DNA of 64,000 nucleotides from Anastrepha obliqua (GCF_027943255.1 NC_072893.1:4712001-4776000); one strand, 5' to 3'; positions 1-11,159 are shown, counted from the stretch's first letter. Notes: generated by a model not told the origin, from the sequence alone. Numbers and translations are program-made.

Positions 1-1086
1 TATAATAATGTTTCCTTTTATCGACTGTCTTTTACACTTTACAGTTATGGTTTTATATATGGTTCCGTAAAAAAATAAAAAAACAAAATATAAAACATTT
101 TCATTATTTTCTTTCTATTTCCACCGTAAAAAAATTCTTCAACACTTTATAAATTTATGCTGTAAATGGTTAATGAAACTTGAGCAAATATATGTGGATT
201 TTTTAATTTAATTTTTTCACAAACATTACTTGACATTTTTCGCTCTACTTGCCAATACCTTTTTTGTCTGCCTTTCTCTTCTACCAATAAAACAGCTGCA
301 GCAATGGAGCCCATTTTAGTTTTAAATATTATTGCTTTACTAAATTTTTTTTTGTTAAGGAAATGCTTTCTTTTTCAATAATTGTCATTCTGTAATTCTA
401 TATCATGTAAGCAGAAATCATCTGAATTACGTTTAAAAAGTCGGTAAAACGGGTTCAAAATTAGTTCAAGAGGTTGGCAACACTAAGTACGAAAATATCG
501 CAGTTACGAATAGCATTTTTCCCAAATTCGTGAGGGGAGTTTGTTCGTAAAATTTAAAATAGTCTCCAATGTCATTAATAAGAAGAAGAATTGTAGCGCA
601 CCAAAGTGATCTCAAAGGGTAAATATTTTTGAAACTTTTATTTCGTATAAAATATTCACTCAGCTACTGTTAAACATATTTCCCCAAATAATCTGGCGCA
701 TGTGTAACTTACTCATATTTTTTTGCTTGTCGCTCACGTCTGTTCCTTGTCGTCGGTCGCATTAGCTAAGCTTTTTACTGCTAGGCAGCCTTTACTCCAC
801 CATTGCATTTTGTGTTCCTTCGTCATCTCTGTTGTCAACTTACACATACGTAAGAATGTATGTATGCATAAGTAGTTATGTGCATGCCCCAGCAAATGCG
901 AGTGTAAGTTTAAATGTTTTTGGTTTTGTTACTCTCATCTATTTGTGTGTATGGGAATAAGCAGCTATATGCATGCCTGTCTGTAGGAGCGTAATAGCAT
1001 TTTATTACTCTTGCACTTTTCTCCGTTGCCAGCTGAATTCGTTGAAGCTACTCGAGTCACTGTTATTTCTATTCATTTTTTTTTTA
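1..1086. other. unannotated A+T-rich DNA
   Basis: No coding frame, RNA gene or element end is recognisable. The stretch is A+T-rich with short TATG-type simple sequence near 850-880. It ends at the left TA of the mariner-like element at 1089. Confidence 0.5.
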
Positions 1087-2125
1087 TAAAGGGTCTTTCA
1101 AAAGTCGCACCTTGATTTTTTCAGGTTTCACGATTTTTATTCAAAATACGGCTCTTATTAGGTGTATGCGAAAAGTTGGCCTCATTTAAATGTCCGCCAT
1201 AAGCACACCTACCGGCTGTCATGCGAGAATTAAAATTTTCAAGGACTCGCACACACATCATCGCTTTCGGTTAAGCAATCTCGATCCGTTTGTTGTGTGT
1301 GTGTCTGGAATTTTGTTTTGGCGTTTCCACTTAGACTTTACTTCTTAAAAGAAGTTAGTCTGGTCTGCCAGTCCTTTCTCTATCCGCAGCAGAACCAGTT
1401 TATAGAAATTGTTTTCAACAACCTTTGCATAGCCGACTATTTGCATGAAAAGCATACTAATTTTGCAATACGCTGTTCTTAAGGGGGAACACCACTGTGA
1501 TTTAAAAAAAAAATCGATTTTTTGTTTGCATTTTCTTAAAGTAAAAATATGTAAAAAAAATTTTACTTAAAATCTTGAAAGTTATACCCAATACAATAAG
1601 TGCAGGTAGTGAGTTACAACGGCCAATGAAAACTTTAAATGCGTTTTTCTCAAAACGACTTTTCTGAACACGGTGGCCACGATTACTCGCAGACTTATGA
1701 ATCGATTTTAATTTTCTTTTTTTTAAATTTGTGTACATGTATTGGCTACAGTCGTACATAGCCGTTTTTAAAAATTCCAAAAATTTATATTTTTTCAAGC
1801 CTTTCAGAAACAAAAAAAGGGTAAAAACACAAACTCATTTTTCAAACCTGCGCCATTTTCTCAAAAAAAATATAAAAAAAACCGTCACGTACGACGATAG
1901 GCATTGATGTATAGATTAAGAATTGTTTAGGTTTTTTGCTTTCAGTTTATTTTTCACCGCTGTATCGTGGCCACCAGGGTGCATTAGTTTTTTATGACGT
2001 CATTGCATTAATATTAATAACAATTGTAATTTTTAATATTTTTTAATAAATATTTATGTCAGTATAGTTGAATATATGTTAAATAAATTATAATTTGTCC
2101 GATCCTCAAATAATCAACCCTACTT

Positions 2126-2298
2126 ACGGGTTGGCCATATTAAACTGACCCATGTGATTATTAAAAAAATATGGAAAAGGAAACATTTTTTTGTGTTTCA
2201 TTGTGAAAAACATTTAATTTAGTTCAAGGAGATTCGTTTACATCACTTTTTGAATATGATATCGCGCAAGTGGTCGCCCTTAGCACGTATTTGGATAT
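2126..2298. repeat. partial direct copy of the adjacent 2302-2661 mariner-type element
   Basis: About 165 bp starting at the GGGTTGGCCAT end repeats, almost base for base, the first part of the element that begins at 2302. The two copies lie head to tail about 10 bp apart. The shared part stops near 2290, at the CACGTAT/CTCGTAT position. This is either a truncated earlier insertion or a local duplication. Confidence 0.8.
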
Positions 2299-2301
2299 GT
2301 A

Positions 2302-2661
2302 CAGGGTTGGCCATCTTAAACTGACCCATGTGATTATTAAAAAAATATGGAAAAAGAAACATTTTTTGGTGTTTCATTGTGAAAAACATTTAATTTAGTT
2401 CAAGGAGATTCGTTTACATCACTTTTTGAATATGATATCGCGCAAGTGGTCGCCCTTAGCTCGTATAGCGTAATGTGCCCGTTTTTCGGCGTTTTCCATA
2501 GTTTTGGCCAGTGTCTCGGCCGATATGGCGGCTATTTCCCGTCGGATATTGGCCTTAAGTGCGCCTAGTGTCTTTGGCTTGTTGACGTAAACCTTAGATT
2601 TCAAATTACAGTAAAAAGTTATAGGGTTACTCAATGGGTCAGTTTAATATGGCCAACCCTG
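2302..2661 (-). mobile_element. small Tc1/mariner derivative with transposase C-terminal remnant
   Basis: Terminal inverted repeats (CAGGGTTGGCCAT at the left, the inverse ATGGCCAACCCTG at the right) are flanked by TA at 2300-2301 and 2662-2663. The minus strand at 2419-2634 is open for 71 residues ending AIRAKGDHLRDIIFKK and containing NKPKTLGALKANIRREI. That is the form of the extreme C-terminus of Tc1/mariner (IS630-like) transposases. The catalytic domain and DNA-binding domain are absent, so this is a 360-bp deletion derivative nested in the TTAA element. Confidence 0.8.
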
Positions 2662-2889
2662 TATAAAAAAAAATTCATGAAAATCACTTAATTTTCACGC
2701 GTTCACAGTGGTGTTCCCCCTTAAAGAACGGCCATTTTCATAATAATTTTCAATCATTTTAACGCGTTCTATCGTGTAAAATTATACATCTGTCTAATTA
2801 AAATATCAAAGTTGACATACAAGATAGATACCGGTTAGGAATTATTAATATACTAACATCTACAGGCGTCACCTTTGAAGAACCCTTTA

Positions 2890-3855
2890 CATATTCCCGC
2901 TCATTTTTTTTCATCTCTTACATTTTGAAATAGTTTGCGAGTAAAAGAAAAGAAGTGTACTCAAGTACACGAGACAAAAGTTAAACTTATTGCAAAGTGC
3001 ATAACAACTCTAGAAATATAAAAGAAAATACATTTTGTGTTCTCTATCACTTTTTTAATTTCCAGTAAATTTTGTCACTGTGTGCTGTTTATGTATGTGA
3101 ATTGCCCGCTTGAAACCTCTTTTTTTCTTTCTCTTTTTTCCTAGTTTTTTTTCACGCTTTCTATGGTCTTCAATGATCCTGCACCAAACGGTAATGCTTT
3201 AGTATACCACAAAAACAAAATATTCAAGTATGTGTTGTTACTAGCAGATAGTTGTGCATTTTTTTGTATGCAAATATGTACGTATGTGTGCGAGCATTTG
3301 CATTCGTAGGTGTCTGTTTTCAGTTTTTGCTTTGTTTGCGCATTTTCCGTTTATTTTGTGCATTTCTCACTTGGATGGTACCCTTCAAACCAATTATTTT
3401 GGATCATTTTTTATTTTCCGTTACAATAGTTCCACTTGAAAGCGTAAGAGGGGCAATGCTAATGCAAGATAAGGCTATTATTTAGGTTCCCAGCAATGTT
3501 TATTTTTGATTCTATTTTCCAACCAAGAGCTTACAACTACGTTTGAATTTTGCTTTAAATTCCGCGCCTCACTCGAAATTTTTTTTGCAAGGAATATGTG
3601 GCGAATAATTAAATTTCTTACTCATTAGACTATTAATAGTCCCATATATATTTATTTATTTAAGAAAAGATGCTGTATCGCTATTTAGATTAAAAATATT
3701 TTTGCTTTGTTTTGCAAAAGAATGCGGTTGTGCAATTTTAATGCAAAAAATTATGCTTATTTAATTTAGTTGTGGACATATCGCTAATAAGATTTTTTAC
3801 TAGAATAATGCTTTTAATTCCTCCTCTTGTGACTTTTCTAAGCTGAACAGCATTT
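2890..3855. other. unannotated A+T-rich DNA
   Basis: No gene or element is recognised. Short open frames near 3252-3485 have no recognisable domain, and their TATG/TGTG-rich start looks like simple sequence. Confidence 0.5.
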
Positions 3856-3859
3856 TATT

Positions 3860-4885
3860 TGACAGCAACCGGAAAGGATTGCGACACTCCCGCAAGGGCT
3901 GAAGAGGTGGACCGCGAACTACCTGAGTGGTCGTCATTGGACGGTGCTATTTCGAGAACAAATATCGAAATAGATAAAAATAAATATATGGCAGCCCTCT
4001 TCACCACCTGGACAAAGGAGGTCAAGCTGTAACTTAAGGTGAAAGTCGTTGATACACCAATTCCGACTGTAAACAACCCCAGAATATTGGGAGTTACCTT
4101 TGACAGCGCACACAACCGCTATTGCCACTAAATTACAGAATCGCAACAAGGTCCTCAAGTCGGTTACCGGCAGCACTTGGGCCAAAGACAATAGGCCGGC
4201 CGGTTCTAAATTATGCTGCGCCTATCCGGTCGCCTGGAACCAGTGATTCGCAGTGGACGAAGCTACAGACCTGCCATAAGGACCGCGCCAGGATGTCTAA
4301 TGATGTCCCCCATACCACATTTTCACGACGAAGCCCATATTCTACCTGTAAAGGAGCATAATTAACTGTTCAGCGAGCAGTTCCTGTTAGGGTGTTACCG
4401 TAGGTTCCACCCATTCAGATTTAGGACAAAACAAACCGACAGCTACTGGATCGGACAGTGTACAGACAGAAAATCAACGACATTCGTCGGGAGGCCCTTA
4501 CCACCTTCTTAAGCTCCCGACCACCGAATGCCGTTATCGGAGTCCAATCACCACCCATCGCAGACGAAGAGCTCCAACTTCCCCGAGAGTCCCGCGTAAC
4601 CTCAGCATAATTACATTCTTGATACTGTAGCAGGTTAAACTCGTGGTTATCCAGAATTGACCCCGACATACTAAATATATGTCCGGCATGTGAAAACACC
4701 CCGCACGACACTAACCACCTGTTCACATGCCCCATAAAACCGACTCATCTAACACCCCTCTCGCCCTGGACCCAACCTGTCGAAACAGCTAGTTTCCTGG
4801 GCCTACCGTTAGATGAGATTGACGAAGACGGCCCGTGATTACACTACACTGACAGGGTAAAGTTACTGCTACAACAACAACAACT
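3860..4885 (+). mobile_element. Jockey-like non-LTR retrotransposon, 3' end of ORF2, decayed
   Basis: In shifting + frames the sequence reads as the end of a reverse transcriptase ORF. ILGVTFDS lies at 4084-4107, followed by NRNKVLKSVTGS, then SPGTSDSQWTKLQTC near 4230-4275. A C-terminal zinc-knuckle region, CPACENTPHDTNHLFTCP, lies at 4680-4733, with FLGLPLDEIDED after it. The 3' end carries a CAA repeat (about 4869-4884), typical of many fly non-LTR elements. Frameshifts and stops are frequent and the catalytic palm is missing, so it is a 5'-truncated pseudogene. Minus-strand frames over this stretch are shadows. Confidence 0.82.
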
Positions 4886-5111
4886 TGCTTTCTAGGTTAG
4901 ATCAATATCTATATATTAAAAATGTTTCCATGGTGCACCCATCAACTTAAAAAATTAAAAAAAAAGCGGAATAAATCTTTGAATCAAATAATCGAACTAT
5001 ATTTATAAAATACCAGCAATGCTTGAATGTATTGAACTGTTTAAATAATTTTCTGTACAGAAACTATATTCTTAGGGTTGAAGAGAATAATAATCAATAC
5101 ATCTAAGGCAG

Positions 5112-5165
5112 TATTTTAGGGTCACTGCTCTTCGTTCTATTTATAATTGCGGAATTCGCCTCGCT
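5112..5165 (+). mobile_element. reverse transcriptase scrap
   Basis: A very short frame reads SILGSLLFVLFI, close to the reverse transcriptase motif SILGPLLFVLFIND of non-LTR elements. Nothing beyond it is alignable by eye, so this is a minimal remnant, possibly of the element that ends at 4885. Confidence 0.4.
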
Positions 5166-5254
5166 AATTTCACGCGTATTCTTACGTTCGCCCAATCAGT
5201 CGTTCTTGAGACGGCAATGAAGCAACATGAGCGGTGATTGCGTGGATTGATCAT

Positions 5255-5375
5255 TGACAAAGTCTCAGTTGTTGGCGTAACCCCAGTTAGGTCAGCATCT
5301 CAGCTGATGCCTTCTAAATCGCTGAGAGCTAGGTAATGGTCTGATGTTGACCACACCTTCCGATTTTTTTTCCAA
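5255..5375. repeat. dispersed repeat, copy 1 (second copy near 25585-25680)
   Basis: This stretch shares the order CAGCTGAT, then AAATCGCTGAGAG, then TTGRCCACA with 25585-25680, with similar spacing. The class is unknown. Confidence 0.5.
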
Positions 5376-5379
5376 CATA

Positions 5380-6985
5380 GTTTCCTGAACTAACTTCAAG
5401 CTTTACATACCACTTTATCGAAAGGTAAGCTTGTTCTACCAAGCGTTTTTTAAATTCTCGAGCCAGTATATTAAAAGCCAGAATTTTTCTCAATTGGAAT
5501 TCAAAATTAATTACTCGTGCCTGACCGTAGTTTCATAATTAGCACATATTTGATTGACTGATTGCTTAGAAAACGAAAAGAAATTGAAATTGTTTTTGTC
5601 ATGCTTAACCATGATTCAGTAATAAAAGGTTTGTTTAGTAAGCAGTTTTCTCGTTCCTTCTTGACAAAATTTGCAGAAAAACACTTAATTGTCAAAATGG
5701 TGTACTTATGAGCAACTACTCGCTCAAGGGTTTGTATCGGTATGCCCAGGACTAGTATGACATGGAATACATCCCGACATACCGCTTAACTCAGAAAATC
5801 ATAATCACTTTTTAGCCAATGAGTGAAATTTGGACATTTTGAAAATCCAAGACCGATGAATTTTAAATATAGCTTGGAGAAATAATATCTGGATAAGGTT
5901 GTTTTAAAAATGCAAGAATTATCAGAAAGAGTACATTTAGCAATATGAAATTATTCACAGCCCACGAGTTTCGTTGCTCGTGATAACTGGCAAGCTGATG
6001 AAACCGAGTGGCTTCAAAAAGCTTCTTTGAGTTTGAAGGAATTCACGTTTTGCAACGAACTGGCATTTTACAAGAGCTAAAATTGAGAGAAAAGCCATAA
6101 AAAGAAGGGGCATTTCTCCAACGAGCCTGCCTTCACATGGGACGTTAAATTGTCCTGAGGAGGCTTAGCAAAGCCCAGCGCTAGCTTTATGAGTAATGCT
6201 AAAAATATGGAGCTAGTCTTCAAAAGTTTTAACGGTAAAACTATGACAATTTAGTCATGGGAAATCTACTGGAAAAAGCTTTATCCATGTTCAGAGCCCG
6301 TAAATGCCAGCGTCGACATCAAGACGCTTTTTTCAAAACAGAAATATGTAAATTAAGTAAAAATTGTATATAAAAATATTAAAAAAGCCCTCTAAATGTA
6401 GTAATAATTAATATAAACTCGTAATGATTAGCAATTCAGCTAAAGTATTTTTTTTTATAATACAACTCCTCGCAATTTCTGCTAATAAATTTTATTTGTA
6501 CCATAAATATTGCTCTGCCTTTGAAAATATACCGCCGCCTTGTACCCGCTTCGCCGTAATAAAGCACTGCCGTTCTTCACTCTACCTACATTCCGCTCCG
6601 CTGTGACAACTACCAAGAATGATAGACAAGAAGATTGCGCCTTCCCAATTCGCCGTGTTGTAAGAGTCCATCAATAAACAAACAAAAGGCAGGAGAATTG
6701 TTTGTGAAGAAGAAGAATGGGCGAAAGCAATGGAAACAAGCAAACACAAGAAATTACACGCACATACACATATTTTCTAGCCACGGCGCTTCCGGAGGCA
6801 TTTGGAGGCTTTATATTTATTTGTGTTTTAACAATTTAACACGCGGCACTTCGGTTGCATTAGTTTGTTTCATTTTAATTTCACAAATCACAATATTACC
6901 AAACCATTCACTGAATTTTCACAAACATGCAATTTCTCCTACTTTTGTTTATTTTGTTCGTTTGTTTTGTATTGCGATGGGAGCT
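5380..6985. other. unannotated region
   Basis: No recognisable gene or element. A stretch at 5940-6320 is less A+T-rich and has broken + frames, but I could not assign it to a family. Confidence 0.45.
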
Positions 6986-6989
6986 GACG

Positions 6990-7475
6990 TCTGAGTAAAG
7001 TAATTGTTTCTTAATGGCGCCTCCTTCAGCACTCAATTCGCCTTGAACTATTACGCGTTTTAACGCGTTTTTAACAATGCCGGACAAACGCACAGAAGGT
7101 GTTCTAAAGTTTCCTCAACATCTTCTCTGCATTTCCTGCGTTTGTCCGTGCAAAATAGGGATTTTGCATGTGCGGCCAACGGCAACCTGTCAGCATACCT
7201 ATAATAGTTCTGCAGTCCTTTCGTGGGAGCGTAAGCACGAATTGAGTCAGTTTTATGTACTATGTTCTACACATGACTTTTGCTGTTTTGCATGTGGTCA
7301 GATTAGTCCACCTAGCTTCCACTCGCTTTTTCATGTAGTCGTCCATTTCATTGTATATTGCATTTAGCGGTTTTTGTATGTCGTTTTCTTGTTCAAATGG
7401 TAGTCTAACAGCACTTTTTGCTATCTTATCTACTATTTCGTTCGTTGGAAGCAAAGCTTCGTGGACATTTTTTAT
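6990..7475 (-). mobile_element. non-LTR retrotransposon RNase H / C-terminal fragment
   Basis: The minus strand reads, from 7454, PTNEIVDKIAKSAVRLPFE and LTTCKTAKVMCRT, then after a frame change CREDVEETLEHLLCVCPALL near 7070-7110. These match the order seen in other fragments here: end of RNase H, a linker, then the Cys/His-rich tail with HLLCxCPAL. It is a decayed 3' fragment; the reverse transcriptase part is absent. Confidence 0.75.
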
Positions 7476-8087
7476 TTCTTTTTAAAAGAAATTGGATTCT
7501 GACAAGTGTTCGGCTGTTCAATTCAACACATGGGTAAGGCCTATATTGTTAGTCTATTAATTATAAAGATTTTGTAACCAAAAGTTTAATAAATCTACAT
7601 ATTTTAGAGAATTTCTTACAACACTTAAAGTGCTATTTTTCATTTCGCATCCGATCTCACAATTTATTTATATATGTATACATGTAAATTTATATACATA
7701 TACATGAAATATTGTATATGTGTACATTACCCTTAAAATATTTTATTTTTATTAAAATACTAATTTCAATTTATTTCTAAACCATTCGTAGTTTATTTCC
7801 ATATAAGTAAATAGATTTTTTTTTCTGCCATTTCTACCAAAAAGGATTTAATTTTTCACTTTCTTCACACTTCTTAAATGCAAGCTTTCTTAAGGGAGTG
7901 CCGAATTCACATATCGCATGTGAACAAACCTTTGAAAATTGAATCATGATACCCTATAACTCAGCGCATAAATTGGAATTCATATATTCCCATTCCAGTG
8001 AGATCATTTTGTAAATATTTTCCGGTTTATTTGTATTACCATTCGTAGAATTTTATTCAAACCTCGTTTTTTTAATTTTTCTTTTAG

Positions 8088-8230
8088 TATCGACTGGCAC
8101 TTACTCATTCCATATGCACAGCATACAAGCGTCAATTACAACTGATTCTGATACCAAGAAATTAGAACGAATTGCCAAACAATCAGTAAGCGCCATCCAC
8201 CAGCTATACAACCTTCATCGCCTTGTTGAG
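8088..8230 (+). CDS. candidate internal coding exon of an unidentified host gene
   Basis: The exon is bounded by a strong acceptor (pyrimidine-rich run ending TTCTTTTAG at 8087) and a strong donor (GAG then GTGAGTAC at 8231). It is open in one frame. After two leading bases it reads STGTYSFHMHSI, then ITTDSDTKKLERIAKQSV and SAIHQLYNLHRLVE, ending at phase 0. The composition is higher in G+C than its surroundings and the peptide is not low-complexity. I do not recognise the protein. It joins in frame to the exon at 8519 across a 288-base intron. Upstream exons are not visible within the first 8 kb and may lie outside the window. Confidence 0.62.
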
Positions 8231-8518
8231 GTGAGTACATTCCGGTATTGGCCTTGTGTCGTATTCAAAATTTCTAATAAGGTCACCTTTTGTAGTATTT
8301 CTGAAATCGACACCCGACGCATAGCATTCCACAAATGGCCAATCATCATCCGTGTGAAGGTGTTGTTGTATGAACTTCAAATTACATGCATGCACACTCA
8401 TCTGCCTTTTACCAGCAGTGAAATCTGGTACGCACTTGAAATTGCATACACAGCCGTCAACAACAACCGTAGCAGTAAAAACACATAACGCCTTCCCTTT
8501 CAACCTTCTTTCATTTAG

Positions 8519-8602
8519 CACATTCGCAGCGACAATCAAACCAGACGCACATCCTTAACAAGCAGCACCACTACAAGTGCATACATGCGAGCATATTGCT
8601 AA
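8519..8602 (+). CDS. candidate terminal coding exon of the same host gene
   Basis: A pyrimidine-rich acceptor (CCTTTCAACCTTCTTTCATTTAG, ending at 8518) leads into a frame that continues phase 0 from the exon ending at 8230. It reads HIRSDNQTRRTSLTSSTTT and SAYMRAYC, then stops with TAA at 8600-8602. The Ser/Thr-rich, basic tail is compatible with a disordered C-terminus. The function is unknown. The start is set by the acceptor, the end by the stop codon. Confidence 0.55.
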   Translation, partial: HIRSDNQTRRTSLTSSTTTSAYMRAYC

Positions 8603-8890
8603 TGTGTTGTGTACATCGTTCATCGTATTGTCGAGCCGTCACTTTCAAGCAGACGCCTTTTATTGCCAGAAGTGGCCAGCTGCCAACTGTCAGCACTTCA
8701 GTAGCCCTTTCTATGTTCGATCGTGTTGCGCACAACTCAATTATCGCTGCTGCCATTTTGCTGCTTCAAACGACTTTCACTTTCCACTGCAGTTTGGTTA
8801 TATTAATTGAAATTGTTTAGCACGGCAGTAGCTTCAAAGCTAAGAGTCGATAAGATAAAATAAATAAAGAAATAAATATCATATAAGAAT
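8603..8890 (+). other. candidate 3' untranslated region with polyadenylation signals
   Basis: Downstream of the TAA at 8602 the sequence runs without another gene-like frame into three closely spaced AATAAA hexamers (8859, 8863 and 8871). These would set cleavage near 8885-8895. They support 8519-8602 being a last coding exon. Confidence 0.5.
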
Positions 8891-9697
8891 TTAAATAAGA
8901 TTTAAAATTTATTAGGCATTAGAAATGGCTTTTAAAGTCTATCAGTCAAGTCTATGTACTGTGGGTGTAATTAGTAAATATACAATAAAGGACATCATGA
9001 GCATGTGTGTGTGTGTGAAATTGACTTTTTATTAACTGCTTGGCTATTGCACGTAAGTAGAGGAATTTCGCAGTATATTTTTAAGTACTCGGTTTTAAAA
9101 GGATATGCAAATTTTATATATCCACTTTTTCCAATACACCGAATACTGGCAGTTCTTTAAGTACCCCTAAAATAATACATTTAGCACTTCTAAATTAGCA
9201 ACATCAGCACTTTAAGTTCAATGAAACTTTCGTTAAGCTTTTCTTAATTACAAAATGCCTGATGATATAACTCAAATGAACAATTTGGCTAAATTATCTG
9301 AAGGCCACACATACCCACACAAGTTCAAGTGTGTGTGCACGGCCCAAGCCTCAATCCGAAGCTAAGTGTTGCCAAATCTCATTGAATCGAGTCCAGATAA
9401 ATCAATTCGATTCGTTTAGAGTTTCATCGAATTGTTTGTTTTCCCGCAATGCAGATTAATGGAATTAGCAAAAGCTTAAATATAAGTGGAATGGGCGAGT
9501 TTCGCGTTAATTGAAATGCTTTAAGCTATTAATGGCAGAGTTGATGGGCTTTGCGCTTACTGACTTAAGCTGAGAGTAAAACGAAAAAGCAACTGGAGTG
9601 AAAAAGAAAGTGAATATATAAACATAAGAAAAACGAAAAAGAAAAACAAATTAAACGCGTCGCTCGACGCAAATGCATACAAACATATGAACTTTGT
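8891..9697. other. unannotated A+T-rich DNA
   Basis: No gene or element is recognised. It holds a short TG dinucleotide run near 9003-9018. Confidence 0.5.
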
Positions 9698-9725
9698 ACA
9701 GTGAAACCTTTATAAGTTGGACAGC
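9698..9725 (+). repeat. possible single terminal repeat of a pogo/Tigger-like element
   Basis: TA followed by CAGTGAAACCTTTATAAG resembles the terminal inverted repeats of pogo/Tigger elements. No matching inverted end was found downstream, so the element is truncated or the resemblance is accidental. Confidence 0.3.
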
Positions 9726-9880
9726 GGACGCTGCAAGCCATTCTGTCTAACCAATTATAAAATAAATACTTTGTGTTTTTTTATATATTTTATTAAATCT
9801 AGTTTTTTTATTATTTTTATTTCTTGTTTTTTTCACGCAAATTTCCTAGCAGGAAAAATATTATTTTCAAATATTATTTC

Positions 9881-10175
9881 GGCCGCCGTAGCCGAATGGG
9901 TTGGTGCGTGATTACCATTCGGAATTCACAGAGAGGTCGTTGGTTCGAATCTCGGTGGAAGCAAAATTAATAAAAACATTTTTCTAATAGCGGTCGCCCC
10001 TCGGCAGGCAATGGCAAACCTCCGAGTGTATTTCTGCCATGAAAAAGCTCCTCATAAAAATATCTGCCGTTCGGAGTGGTCTTGTGGAACAACATAAAGA
10101 CGGACACCACAAATAGGAGGAGGAGCTCGGCCAAACACCTAACAGAAGTGTACGCGCCAATTATTTTTTTTTTTT
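9881..10175 (+). mobile_element. tRNA-derived SINE, copy A (near full length)
   Basis: The head contains a perfect polymerase III A box (TAGCCGAATGG, 9889-9899) and a one-mismatch B box (GGTTCGAATCT, 9942-9952). The spacing and wide D-arm resemble a Ser/Leu-type tRNA. The body continues with the family landmarks GGTCGCCCCTCGGCAGGC, CCATGAAAAAGCTCCTC and AGGAGGAGCTCGGCC, and ends at CGCCAATTA plus a T run. It lacks about 28 bases present in copy B after TTCGGAGT, so it is an internal-deletion variant. Such SINEs do not encode protein and depend on a LINE for movement. Confidence 0.9.
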
Positions 10176-10234
10176 GTATTATTAATCTTCTCTTTCACTT
10201 GAACAAGTTTTTCGCGAAGGACATTTTTAATGTA

Positions 10235-10840
10235 TTCCACAATGCAGATCCGAATAAATCAACTCTTCGGAAATGGGCAGGTCACTATTTACTGGATACC
10301 AGATACAAAGGAATACAAGGAATTGAGAGAGCCGATGAGCTCACTGAGGTAGGTATTCGTTTGTATTGAGCACACCAGACATATATCCATTACTCAACTT
10401 TCTGAAAACGTAACTCAATGAGGTACTAACTCTGGAAACGCAGTCGATATGGCAAGACTCAACCTCGTGCAAAACTGTCAAAATTATGCTAAGGACTTGG
10501 AATACGAAAACTACATACATTATTTTATCACTGCCTAGGAAAGACTGCAAAATATTGGTTGGAGTACAGTCTCGTTGTGGGGACCTTTCAGAAAAAGAGA
10601 CTGTAGAGCATTTTCTCTGTAAATGTCCGGGTTTGGCAGCTAGATGACTAAGGTCACTGGGCGCTCCTTTCTTCGACAGCCTGGGGCAGTGCGCCAACCT
10701 AAATCCAATCAATCTCCTCCAATATATCAACAGCTCTGGCTGGCGGCTGTAGATATCTGCTTATTGGAGATCTTATAATAGTATCAAAACGGCGCTTTAG
10801 TGCTTCTTGAGGAGTGCCAGACCGGCAGTTCAACCATTTC
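10235..10840 (+). mobile_element. non-LTR retrotransposon RNase H and C-terminal tail, decayed
   Basis: The + strand shows GIQGIERADEL (end of RNase H, 10311-10345), then in other frames KTAKYWLEYS, ETVEHFLCKCPGLAAR (about 10590-10640), LGAPFFDSLGQCANLNPINL and LQYINSSGW before a stop. The same tail pattern (INLLxYIN.SGWL) appears in the fragment at 11160-12620, so they belong to related elements. Several frameshifts and stops show it is dead. Confidence 0.8.
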
Positions 10841-10844
10841 ACCT

Positions 10845-11155
10845 ACTTACCTATTGTCTCACCCCACATCACGGAGCGAAAATGGGATTAGCCCAGAGCG
10901 ATGCATCTGACACATGACACATGACACCGAAGCGAGTTCTAGGGGTACTTTGGAGTGCCTGCGCTGCCACTGCCCTGCTATATTATCAACATATTTCTCA
11001 TCCTTTAAGGGCATTGCTGACAAATGGCTGAACGGCTTGTTAAAACTCGCGAAAACGAGCATTAAGTATTACATAAAATAATAATTCGATGCGATGAAGT
11101 ATTGAAACACAAAAAACTGTGTAACTCCTCGTAGTCAATCCCTTAATTTATTAGG
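10845..11155. other. unannotated spacer between two retroelement fragments
   Basis: This holds a 67-codon minus frame (10859-11062) without a recognised domain. It may be the 3' untranslated part of the element ending near 10840. Confidence 0.4.
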
Positions 11156-11159
11156 TCAT

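Larger units (their letters stand above)
1483..2720. mobile_element. TTAA-flanked inverted-repeat element (piggyBac-type MITE candidate)
   Basis: An 18-bp perfect terminal inverted repeat, GGGGGAACACCACTGTGA at 1483-1500 and its complement at 2703-2720, is bounded on both sides by TTAA (1479-1482 and 2721-2724). TTAA duplication is the hallmark of the piggyBac superfamily, but no piggyBac transposase is visible. The interior is A+T-rich and contains another mariner-derived insert at 2126-2661. It lies inside the mariner at 1089-2887, so it is the younger of the two. The superfamily call is inference; the inverted repeats and TTAA are seen directly. Confidence 0.75.
1089..2887 (-). mobile_element. 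mariner-like element, internally deleted, hosting nested insertions
   Basis: Imperfect terminal inverted repeats of about 23 bp (left AAGGGTCTTTCAAAAGTCGC; right end the inverse, with 17 of 23 matches) are each flanked by TA, the usual Tc1/mariner target. On the minus strand just inside the right end lies a transposase-like N-terminal piece (TIERVKMIENYYENGRS, about 2724-2775). Near the left end is a C-terminal-like piece (NFNSRMTAGRCAYGGHLNE). The middle of the transposase is missing, and an unrelated TTAA-flanked element sits at 1483-2720. Without that insert the copy is only about 560 bp, so it cannot be autonomous. Family is from motif recognition, not a search. Confidence 0.7.

Noticed and set aside
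4421..4735. 104-codon minus frame
   Set aside because: It lies opposite the + strand retrotransposon tail, whose zinc-knuckle motif is clearly on the + strand; the minus frame is a shadow.
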